From the NCBI GenBank assembly GCA_963556695.1, contig CAUWAG010000007.1, positions 3,782,001 to 3,846,000 on the forward strand: a stretch of DNA of 64,000 nucleotides, read 5' to 3'. This DNA comes from Anthostomella pinea. Lineage: Eukaryota > Ascomycota > Sordariomycetes > Xylariales > Xylariaceae. A program made the translations under genes and the position numbers. A model generated the notes under the pieces. That model did no database searches. It was given only the letters and a program-made list of their open reading frames with translations, and had not been told where the DNA came from. Positions 42,742 through 52,800 of this stretch are shown here, one piece after another (the stretch's first letter is position 1; every line of letters begins with the position of its first letter).

Positions 42742-44775
42742 ATGGAGAAATCTTCAACAACGACCGATCAACCGCTAGCCGACTCTCGGTTCAAGCGATG
42801 GCCAGCGAAGGTTGTCTGTACTGTGTTGCTACTCGTCTTGCTCAGCCTCTATCGCGACCTACGGAGCGTATCTTACGATGGCTTCCATCTTCAGTACTGC
42901 GCTGCCCTGACTGGTAGCTGTGCGAGGAAAACCCCCTACGGTCGTTTTCCACTTCCCGACGACCCGTTCCATTTCATGCCTTGCACGAACGCGACTCTTC
43001 CTCCACCTCTTGATGACCCAACCCCACAGCGCACCTGGGCTCGCCTCCTCGATCCGGATGCTAGACATTGGAGCTGGGGCAACAGGACGAGCGAAGACAT
43101 CCTGCGGGCTGGAGATCCATACGCTCAGCGTGGCATCTACTTGTGCGGCTACCTCGACGTTCCGCTCGATTACACCAACGGCTCAGACAGCCGCATCGCT
43201 CGGCTCGCTGTGACGAAGTATCAGGTATCTGGCCTTGTGCATGCCGATGAAATCATTAATATTGAAGCGACGCCTTGTCCTGGGAGTAAAAGCGAGAGAA
43301 CGATTGTTATTGAGCCAGGCGGCCCCGGCGGAAGCGGCACTTCGTACACGTGGCGAGTTGCGGAGGAGGTATCCCAGCGCCTCAGCGATAGACGGTTCGA
43401 TGTTCTGGGATGGGACCCTCGAGGTGTGAATGCGTCCTTGCCCGCCATTGCCTGCTTCCCATACAATGCTGACCGAGATCGCTGGTCTCTGCTTACGGGA
43501 CAGTACCGGGAAGTGACTGGATCGCCTGAGTCTCAGCTCGAGCTGGCCGACGCAATGAACGAAGCGAGATTCCGTGCGTGCTGGGAGCGTCACGGGGACC
43601 TGCCGCGCTTCGTTAGCACGGCCTTTGTTGCGCGGGACTTGGAAGAAATTCGTAAAGCACTCGGTGAGGATGAGTTGACAGGCTATCTTGTCAGCTACGG
43701 TACCGGAATTGGCCAGACCTATGCCAACATGTTCCCAGGCAGTGTTGGTCGTATGGTTCTTGATGGCACGGAGTATGTTCGCGACCATCGACTTCTTGGT
43801 GGCTTCGGATGGACCGCATTGGACAACGCCACCGATGCTTGGCACGACGGCTTTCTTGGTGAGTGCCTACATGCGGGACCTGAGCATTGTGCGTTGGCTC
43901 AAACGAAAGGCGACGAGCCGGTTACTCCCGAAGCGTTGGAGCATCGGATGGACAGCTTGATCACTTCACTTATCGCTCGACCGATACCGGGCTACACTGC
44001 ATCGAGCGGACCGTCGCTTATCACATATTCGTCGGTCATCTCAGCTATCTACGGAGCCATGTATAACGCCCAAAGCTGGCCGGCGCTGGCCCAAATGCTA
44101 TATGAGCTCGAAGATGGCAACTCTACTCTTGCTACAGAATTTCTCGAAAGAGCCCAGTGGGAGTACGACCCAACACTGCCATCCCCACCATCACCAAAAC
44201 CGGCATCCGATGAGCTCGGGTCACTAGTCATTTGCGCTGATTCCTATGATGCCCTGGAGCCACCTGAGGGTCTCGCATGGTGGGAATCCTTGTGGGCTAA
44301 CATGACAGCTCAGGCCTGGATATCAGGAAACTCGCGTTTCTTCGATGTTCTGCCTTGCCGCCACTTCTCTACCTACTGGCCGAACCCGGCAGAGGTGTAT
44401 CGCGGGGATCTGAACAAGACCTTGAAGAATCCAGTGTTGCTTATCGCGGAGACATACGATCCTGCTACGCCCCTGCGTAACGGCAGAAGGCTTGCCAATG
44501 AGATGGGTGCCAATGCTCGACTGATTGTCCACCATGGATACGGGCATGCGTCCAGAGATAGGTCTACGTGCACGGACACGATCGCGAAAGCGTATATCAA
44601 TGGCAAGGTGCCCGGTGAGCCTGAGACGGCTTGCTACGCTGACGAGAAGCCCTACCTCTATGGTGTTACAGCGGTGGAGGGCGGCTCAGCAGGACCTGAC
44701 GTCCGTGACCTGGTCGCCATGTGGCGGGAGCATATTCTAGAGCTATCCCAATGGAACCTGAGGCTTGTGTCTTAA
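42742..44775 (+). CDS. TAP-like alpha/beta hydrolase with N-terminal signal anchor
   Basis: The ATG at 42742 gives 677 residues without introns. A hydrophobic segment (VVCTVLLLVLLSLY, about 22-35) after a basic stretch is a signal anchor, so the enzyme domain faces the secretory lumen or outside. The oxyanion-type block EPGGPGGSG, then WDPRG, precede the nucleophile motif LVSYGTGIG. Here the usual first Gly of G-x-S-x-G is replaced by Leu, though Ser and the following Y-G-T are kept. The acid and base follow in the TAP-like C-terminal domain at ETYDPATPL and HHGYGHAS. Several N-glycosylation sequons are present (for example NAT and NGS). Relatives cleave tripeptides or other small peptides from N-termini. 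Its position 2 kb from a peptide synthetase suggests, but does not show, a role in peptide processing or resistance. Confidence 0.8.
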   Translation: MEKSSTTTDQPLADSRFKRWPAKVVCTVLLLVLLSLYRDLRSVSYDGFHLQYCAALTGSCARKTPYGRFPLPDDPFHFMPCTNATLPPPLDDPTPQRTWARLLDPDARHWSWGNRTSEDILRAGDPYAQRGIYLCGYLDVPLDYTNGSDSRIARLAVTKYQVSGLVHADEIINIEATPCPGSKSERTIVIEPGGPGGSGTSYTWRVAEEVSQRLSDRRFDVLGWDPRGVNASLPAIACFPYNADRDRWSLLTGQYREVTGSPESQLELADAMNEARFRACWERHGDLPRFVSTAFVARDLEEIRKALGEDELTGYLVSYGTGIGQTYANMFPGSVGRMVLDGTEYVRDHRLLGGFGWTALDNATDAWHDGFLGECLHAGPEHCALAQTKGDEPVTPEALEHRMDSLITSLIARPIPGYTASSGPSLITYSSVISAIYGAMYNAQSWPALAQMLYELEDGNSTLATEFLERAQWEYDPTLPSPPSPKPASDELGSLVICADSYDALEPPEGLAWWESLWANMTAQAWISGNSRFFDVLPCRHFSTYWPNPAEVYRGDLNKTLKNPVLLIAETYDPATPLRNGRRLANEMGANARLIVHHGYGHASRDRSTCTDTIAKAYINGKVPGEPETACYADEKPYLYGVTAVEGGSAGPDVRDLVAMWREHILELSQWNLRLVS

Positions 44776-45086
44776 GGGGTAGGGGGATGAGACTCAGTTC
44801 GAGCATGCAATGTCATCATCGGGGTAGGGTACAGACCTAAGCTTAGGTGATACCAGAATCCCATACGAACCCTGGCCTACCAAGCTATGAATACAAGATT
44901 TTACAGTATAAGCAACATGGTAATGTGATGTGAATCAGCCAATGACCATCTATTCCATTACACTATTATCAACGTCACCTCCAACTGGAGCGAGTTTATC
45001 TTTGCCATACGCGGTGACATCACTTAGCTTCACATACGGCAATATACGGCGCAGACACCTGCACAGTCAGTCAATCATTACACGAC
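44776..45086. other. Intergenic stretch
   Basis: This is the 3' flank of the hydrolase gene. Nothing is recognised. Confidence 0.4.
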
Positions 45087-45404
45087 TTAGGGCTCCTGTG
45101 GGGGTTTACTGCTGAAGAATAGGCGACCAGTTGTAGCGTCATGAAGCACCGTCGTAGCTCCAGGCAGGACCTCGGCCAGCCTGTCCTCAATGGATTTCGT
45201 GATTCCATATGCACCGTCTGGCCTCTCGACAAGCTTCAAAGCAGTGGTGGGCGTATCCTTGTGGTAAGGGTCGTTGTTCGCAGCAAAGAACTTGATCGAG
45301 TCTGGAAAGGCAGCGACCAGGATGTTGCCATCGCGGTCGACAAACATATTATCCAAAGCGTACCCGACGTTGATTGCGTCGAACTTGGTCAGGTTTTTAT
45401 TTGG
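45087..45404 (-). pseudogene. C-terminal fragment of a paraoxonase/arylesterase-like gene
   Basis: The minus strand reads about 100 residues with the paraoxonase tail pattern: YALDNMFVDRDGNILVAAFPD, then YGITKSIEDR, then TTVLHDATTGRLF. This is the last blade of a six-bladed propeller calcium-dependent lactonase/arylesterase. Everything upstream is replaced by LINE sequence beginning at about 45405, so the gene is truncated and cannot fold. The very end (after GRLF) also departs from the family. Confidence 0.55.
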
Positions 45405-45930
45405 CAAATCTCTCCCCAGCAGGGGTGGTGTTTGCTTCTGCTTCCGCTACGGCCGTGGCTACTGTCTGAAAGGCTCCTGCGATCACCTGGGCGCCCATCT
45501 TTTGCACCCTGTTTACTGCAGACATTAGGGACCCTCTACAGGCGTGTGCCCATACGTTAGATGCGTAGTCTACCACTGGTGACACCGTTGCAACGAATAG
45601 CTGTCTGGCGGTGGCAGGGGAGATGGATGTCAGGCGCTTCAGTGCCATGGCCGCTTCGAGACCCTGCGGGGCTGCGTTGACGATATGTTGCTTAAACCGG
45701 AGCTGTGTGTCCATGACTACGCCTAGGGTCTTGGCGTTCTTGGGTACCACCTGGGCCCACTTTACTGTGAACGGTCCGTTGTCTGTCTCCCGGGGTTTCC
45801 TTGTAGAGTGAATGATTGCCGTCTTGTCTTCCCCAAAGGTAGCGCCGCTCCGTCTCTCCCACGCTGTTGCTTGGTCGATTAAAGATTTAATGCCCTGGTA
45901 TTTTGAGGCTGATGACTCCCAGTGACCCAT
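45405..45930 (-). mobile_element. Tad-type LINE reverse transcriptase fragment
   Basis: The frame 45930-45397 carries the C-terminal reverse transcriptase and thumb region of Tad-like LINEs. Landmarks are WERRSGATFGEDKTAI, KTLGVVMDTQLRFKQHI, ARQLFVATVSPVVDYASNVW, NRVQKMGAQVIAGAF and TVATAVAEAEA. The YxDD-containing core and the RNase H half are absent. It adjoins the paraoxonase tail directly. The LINE at 21640-23146 begins at the point where this one stops in the protein, so they could derive from one family. Confidence 0.8.
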
Positions 45931-46200
45931 GCTGGGTCCAGGTCATGTTATCCACGAGAGAATTGTCCTCGGAGCCCATGGATTCAAGCCACTTGCCTCT
46001 GTGGGGTGATAAGCGAGCCTCTGCCAGAGACTTTGGCTCGTGAGCCTCGTGAGCCTTGGTACTGAGGTGAAAGAGACATTTTGTGTATTGTTCCTGCAGC
46101 TTCAAGGCTTCCCGCCGAACTTCAGGGAGTCGTATTCGATGCTTTAAGTGGGTTCGTCAATAGTTGGCATGCCATGGAAGAATAGGAATTTGTCTCGTGT
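45931..46200. other. Possible LINE flank
   Basis: A minus-strand frame (46105-45887) with KLQEQYTKCLFHLST is protein-like but unrecognised. Confidence 0.25.
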
Positions 46201-46620
46201 TGTTTAAGAGTGGACTTGAAGGGGGGTAATTATGAGATTTCAAATTGTTCTATTCTATTCCTTCTAGTAAGAAAATACCACAAGAATATTCTGTCTTTAT
46301 ATACAGCGTCTGCAGACCCCAATGCTGTCTGCTGTTGAATGGCGCGCAAGCCACCGTGGCGTTCAGGAAGGTGGCAGTGCACCAACAAGGCCAATAGGGC
46401 ATTTTTAGGCCACTTAGCCCACAGGAGGATTTTAACACAGACAACAACAACACGGATCACACTAGAATTGACGTTTTCACCCATCTAAGAGACCCTACGC
46501 ACTGTTTGACATCTGCAAGCAGCATTGGTGCCTATAGGCAGCGAGGCTGCCTATCCTGCCAAGCAGGCAGATTATAGGCAACAGCAGTTGGGACCCCTCA
46601 GGATGACTCATAATCCAACA
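46201..46620 (-). mobile_element. Putative solo LTR
   Basis: Read on the minus strand, the segment starts TGTTGGATTATGAG (from 46620) and ends CTTAAACA (at 46201), giving TGTT...AACA termini. A TATATAAAGACAG-like promoter lies near 46300. No coding sequence and no clear target-site duplication is seen. About 100 bp of it recurs inverted at 34365-34475. A short hairpin cluster lies at 46529-46580. Confidence 0.45.
46529..46580. repeat. Nested inverted repeats inside the putative LTR
   Basis: An outer stem TGCCTATA/TATAGGCA (46529-46536 and 46573-46580) encloses a perfect 8-bp hairpin TAGGCAGC-GAG-GCTGCCTA (46535-46553) and a smaller CCTGC/GCAGG hairpin. Stem 1 and the outer stem overlap by two bases, so they compete. 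Confidence 0.6.
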
Positions 46621-46805
46621 GTAATGGGACATCATCTGTAGTGCTCTCTCCCTCTATCCAAGCTGCATTCTGCTGTTAGCTGCCATTCCTTAGTCTCTTG
46701 TATTGGCCAACAACCAACTCCGTTATCTTCCCCCAAGTATGAAACAGTGCCAGGTCACGATTCTCGTGCCAATGCCTAATTGTTATCCGCCCTGGCCTCG
46801 ACTGC

Positions 46806-49800
46806 TCATGCCGTTTCCCCAGAAAATGCCGCGCATAGCTCATCCATAATGTGCAAAGCCCTGCCCTTGCTGAAGGCCGACCCTGACATAACTTCCAAAC
46901 TGAAGCTCTGCCGGTCTTGCAATGGTGTGCCGTAAAGCCACAAGAAAGCTGGATTCACCGGCAGATCCAAGTCGGGGTGGGCATCTAACACGCTTCCGGC
47001 CGCGGTGGGCATCCCTCGTAATGTGGGCCGGTCTCCGATGTTCTGGAACTGCGTGGTGCAGCCCGAGGTAGCCGAGGAGAGGGCGAAGTCAAAGCCCTGG
47101 AGGTTAGCGCTCACGGCTTCGTGCGGTAGCCCATCGATGTACTGGCGTTGGACGGCCGCAAGAACGTATGCCCGACTATCGCTGCTGTTGGCGGCGGCGG
47201 CGGCTACTCGGACAGGGACCGTATTGATACATGGGCCGATGACGTCCTGGAGCGAGGTAGACAGCGTCGAGCGCGTAGAGACCACGCGACCAAAGACTAC
47301 GTCGGAATCATGCTCAGACAAGCCAGAAGCTCTTGCCAGAGCAATTGCACAGGCAGCGGTGAATATTGTAGCTGGTGTGATTTCCGTAGTCACCCGAGGA
47401 GCGCGGACAATCCGCTCCAAAACAGCTGGGGGGCCATCGCACACAGTCTCGAGAGGCAGGTCGAACGCTGCCGTCGGGGCTGTGGTGCCATCCAAAAGGG
47501 CTCGCCAGTATTCTCGGGCCATGGTGTCGCCGGCCGCGACGTGGTCAATGTAGCCGGCGAAACTGGGGGGTGGTGGAAGTGCCTCGCCCCGGTAGAGGGC
47601 GCTCAGGTCACGAGCGATGTGACCGAGGCTGATCCCGTCGTACATGGTATGAGACATGCTTAGCACGAGGCGCACACCGACACCGGCTTTTCGGAGGACC
47701 TTGACTCGTAGGAAATGGGTTCCAAGTACTGCGGCAGTTCTGATCTCCTGCTCGCGGTCCACCTTGAAGATTTCTTGGATGTCTTCGGTCGAAACATCAT
47801 GTCGCTCCACTGAAAAAGGAAGGTCCTCGAAAACTGCTTGGTAAAAGCGACCATGCACAGAGACAAAGACCGATCGGAAGATGTCGTGCCTGTTGAGCAA
47901 CTGCGTACAGCTCTGCGCCAGCCGCTCCTCGTCTACTGTCGGCAAGAAGTCGATATAGAACTGATACCACGACCTCCGGGGCACGCGGAGCGCATCTTCG
48001 ATGTAGGCCTTCTGGGTTGTCGTCACCGGCCACACATTGGAAGGCTTAGCAGCCTGGCATTGCACACGCGGCAGGATTTCGCGCTTGACAAAGGTGCTGC
48101 CCTCTTCACCCAAGCCTAAGGCCGCAAAGGGCATGACAAGGTGTGGGATAGATCTGGGAGATACTGCAGTGGAAATACATTGGGCTGCGAGTCCCTCGAG
48201 GTTCGGCGTGGTAAGAACTTGGGAAACGGTTAGCGAGAGTGCTTCACTCCGCGCCATCGACACGAGTTGCATGGCTTTGATGGAATCGCCGCCAGCTCGG
48301 ATGAAATTATCGTCGATGCCGAGACTTTCGGGTTGGACATCAAGTAACCGCGCCACCAGGTCATGAATCTTGGCTTGCGCGGGTGTCTCTGGGGCGCGCC
48401 TCTGCATATGCTGCCTTCCAATATTCATATCCTGCCTCTTCATGGATGCGCCCTTCTTGCGCAGTGCTATGCGGTCTGTTTTCCCAGATGCAGTCATTGG
48501 AATACTGCCAACGGGGACATAGGCTGCTGGTATCATGTAAGACGGCAACGCCTGTGTAAGTCGGATGTTGGCCATCTCCGTCGCGTCTAGTAGCATTTCC
48601 GCCGGAACCGTGGGGCTGCTTTCGTCCTCGGTGAGACACAGGAAAGCCACAAGCATGGGGTCGCTTGTCCCTATCGGCGTAACCATCTCGGCGACGACCT
48701 GAGAAATGCCGGGCAGGGAAGCAAATGCAAGCCGGGTATGGTGTTCCACCTCCCCAAGCTCCAAGCGCTGTCCCCGTATCTTTATCTGAGCATCCTTGCG
48801 GCCCATGAAGGAGAGAGTACCATCGCTGTTGTACCGTCCGAGGTCTCCCGTGCGGTAAAATCTGCCTTGCCAGCCCGGGAAGCCAGACGCGCTGCCACGA
48901 AGAAGCCAAGGCGGATCATCGATAAAGGCCTGCGCTGTCTTGTCGACGTTGTTCAGATAGCCCTGTCCTACCAGCGGACCACCGAGCCACAGCTCCCCCA
49001 CGGCTCCGATGGCGGCCAGCCTGTGCTCCGTTCCACTCGTGTCCACAATCCACGTTTGTGCCCCTACTCCTCTCCCGATTGGTGGTTCACCGTCACTATG
49101 CGGCTCTACCGGTTGCACAGTTGCTACCGGCGTGCATTCTGCCGGACCATATGTGTTAATCACGCGGGCCTTGCCTTCCCAGTAGGCTGCATCGGCGGCG
49201 CTGAGTGGCTCGCCGATAAAGCTGACAGTCTTGAGATCGGGCAGATACGACCCCTGCAGCAGGCGAGCGACTGTCGGCGTCAGGTGTGCGTAGTTAACAT
49301 GCATCTGTACGATTGCCTGTGCCGGATCCTGCCGCCGCTGATGCTCGGACGGGATACAGAGGCACCCGCCAGCGCAGAGCGTCTGCAGTACGTTCGACCA
49401 CGAGACGTCAAAAGCGTAGGACACAAAGTCGTACACCCGAGAAGCACTGTTGAGCTCGAGTGAGTGTTGTTGATAACGCACGGCGCTCGCAAAGTTGGAA
49501 TGGCTGATTATTGCACCTTTCGGCGTACCAGTGCTGCCGGACGTGAACACGACGTATGCCGTAGATGACGGATTCACTGACGGCAAGTCCGCCTCGGCTG
49601 TCGAATGAAGAACCGCGAGCCCTTCGTCGACTACCATGACCGGCTGCGCCAGGTGCATAGCGTCGTGTTTGTTCCCAGCGGACGAGAGGATGATACGCTG
49701 CTCGGTTTGCTGAACAATTGATCCAAGGCGTGCCAGAGGCAAGGTTGCATCTAAAGCAACAGAGGCGGCACCTGCCTTCATCACACCCAGCTGTGCTACC

Positions 49801-52800
49801 GGCATCCACTTCGACTTCTCGAAGAAGAGTGGCACTATGGTACCGGCTACACCACCTCCCGATGTTTCGGCTGATAAAGAGCGTGCCAGCTGGGTCGAAA
49901 GGTCGTCGAGTTCCTGGTATGAAAATTCGCCGTCCCACGCGCAGACGGCTGGTACGCTGGGCTGCCTTCGTGCTACCTGTCCGAACAGGTCATGGACGCA
50001 GGTCTCAATGCTTTCCAGCGGTGGATTCCAACGGCAGATGTCTTGCAGGTCTTGGGCGCTGGCCGTGTGAACACTCGAGACAGGTTCACCCCTGCGACCC
50101 TCGGCGCATAGCTGGCGAAGAATTGTGGCTAGTTGCTGGCCCATCCGTTGGGCGGATATTTGGTCAACGACGTGGGAGTCGACACTGATACGGAGATGCA
50201 TGCCCCGCGCCCTGAGCTGGCACTCAAGCATCAAGGGGTACGTATTGAATGTGGCGAAGTCATCGTATTCGTCGCCCCCAGCATCGGGCCGTTGGAAGAG
50301 CAAATACTGCGAGTGGTCCCCCGCCCGAGACTCGGGCTGCACAACGAGCAGCGTCTGGAACTTGGATGCCTGTTCGCAATCAGGGTCCAACTGCTGGATG
50401 CGAGGCAGCCCCGCCTGCTCAAACGGCGTCATATCGATGCCTTGTGCCTGAACTCGTCGCAGAAGGTCCTCAATGCTTGTGTTCCGGTCTATCACGATCC
50501 GCAGCGGAACTGTCGCGATCGTGGGCCCAACGATCAATTCGATGCCCGGAACCGGCGCCTGGCGACCCGACACAGTCACGCCGAAGACAGCTTCGGCTGA
50601 GTTGGTATAAGCGGATAGAAGTATGGCCCAAGCTGCTCTGACCACCGTTGAAGCTGTGTAGTCGCCTGTCCACTCCAAGTCGTCAAGCTCAAGCTGCAGC
50701 ATCTGATCCGACCGCGGCTGGTAGCTGGGAGAGGGCGAAGTGAAAATAGGCTGGGCCTCGCTGCCCTGAAGCTGTCCACGCCAGAACGATTCTACGTCCT
50801 CATCAGGCTGCTGCCTTATGTATCGGACAAAAGTCTGCATCGGGGTGGAATCCGGTATGGGGTCGCCTTGATACGCCTTTCTCAGAGCCTCCTCGACGAG
50901 TGCCAAAGACCATCCATCGAAGAGCGCGTGGTGGATACTCCACACGAAGTAAGCCTGGTGTTCGTCGTTATGGTGGCTCTCTACGAATGCGAAGTGAACC
51001 AGCGGCGTGCCCGAAGCGACAGTGTCGTGCTCGAGTTCTCGCATCATGCTCGCTACATCGCTTTCGGAGCGCCATGCCACACCGTCCTGCTCGATGACAA
51101 CCTGGGCGAGTCCCATGCCCGGCAGGTGAGTAATGCGAGTACGTAATATGGGCGTCGCCGCCACAACTTGCTCCCAGGCCCGGCGGAACCTCTCTGGATT
51201 GACATTCCTGCCCAGCAAACGAGCCTGTCGGAGGACATAGTCGCCGGGGCGACGCATCGTCAGAGCAAGCAAACCCTCCTGGAGAGGCGTGCAGGGGAAG
51301 ACGTCCGCAATGTGGGCTTCGTCAACTCCACACAATGACGCCGCTTGTGCCCTTACCTCCTCAGTCTTCATACGCTCGTCCAACAAGGAGAAAGGCTGCA
51401 CGACGATCTGCTGGTGTGGCGGTGCCACCATGGGGGACCTTTTGTCGAGCTCATGCGCGAGATCGACCAGTACTGGCCACTTGAAGATGTCTGCTACCGA
51501 GAGGCTCAGGCCACGCTCACGTGCAGCGGCCACCAGCCTCATGGCATTGAGTGATTCGCCCCCCACGCGAAGGAAGTTGTCGTCCGGCGAGAGACGGGCG
51601 GCGTCCATCCCCAGCACGGTGGCCCACATCTCAAGCAGCAGCGCCTCGGTGGGCGAGGGTGCACGCCCATTGCGACATTTCCTCCCGGATGGCTGTAGTT
51701 CAGTGAGCTGATCAAGCGTGAGCGCTGCACCCATCGCTCGCAGCCGCCGACGGTCAGTCTTGCCTGTTGCGCCGACGGGCATGTGGTCGACGGGGATGCA
51801 AGCCGTGGGTATCATGTAGGCGGGCAGGGAGTCCTTCAACCGGTAATCGAGCCCTACTGTCATCTCCAACCCAGCGGCTCCGTCCTTCCGAGCGACACAT
51901 ACAAACGCAACAAGCATATCGTTGGTGCCGTCACGCGGACGGATCATGTCGACGAGCACCTGCACCTGGTGGCCGTGTTCCGCTGCCAGGCTGTCTCGGA
52001 CATGGGACTCGATCTCACCCAACTCGACCCGCTGGCCGCGGATCTTGATCTGGGAGTCCCTGCGGCCGATGAAAATCAGACGCCCACTGTCGCCACCGCG
52101 ACACTCGTATCGTACAAGATCGCCTGTGCGATACAAGCGGCCGCGTCGGCCTGGCCAGTCCGGCCCCCCACACAACAACCACCGCGGATCGTTCACAAAC
52201 GTTGCGGTCGTCTTTGCCTGATCGCCCAGGTATCCCATGCCGACAAGTGGCCCCTCCAGCCAAAGCTCGCCAACCACTCCCAACGGTGCGAGCCTGTCCG
52301 GATTGTCAAGGCTCACGACCCAGGTGATCAGACCTTCTCCGCAGCCGATGTCATTGTCCGACGACGACAAGTTGAACGGAGCCATAGTCGCTTTGACGGA
52401 GCATTCCGCAGGCCCATACGTATTCAAGAGCCCCGGGTGGTTCGCCCAGTCCCCGAGCGTAGACTTGGTGAAGGACTCCCCGCTCAATAGGATCTGGCGG
52501 AGTTGCGGCAGTTGCCGAGGCTTGAGCAGACGTAAGATCGATGGAGTGAGGTCTATGAACGTGGCCTGGCTAGCTTGTAGGGAGCCGATCATGTCATTCT
52601 TTCTCTCTTCGTCTGAAGGGATGCAAAGACAGGCCCCTGACGTAAGTGAATGGAGCATATTTGACCATGTTACGTCAAAGGCGTACGACACAAAGTCGTA
52701 CACTCGGAGACCTGGTGAATACCCCAATGCACCCTGCTGGTAGCGGACAGCCGAAGCAAAATTCGCGTGCGTGATCATGGCGCCTTTCGGCGAGCCGGTG

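Noticed and set aside
46201..46620. Full LTR retrotransposon
   Set aside because: No gag, protease, reverse transcriptase or integrase frames are adjacent, and no second LTR in direct orientation is present. At most it is a solo LTR.
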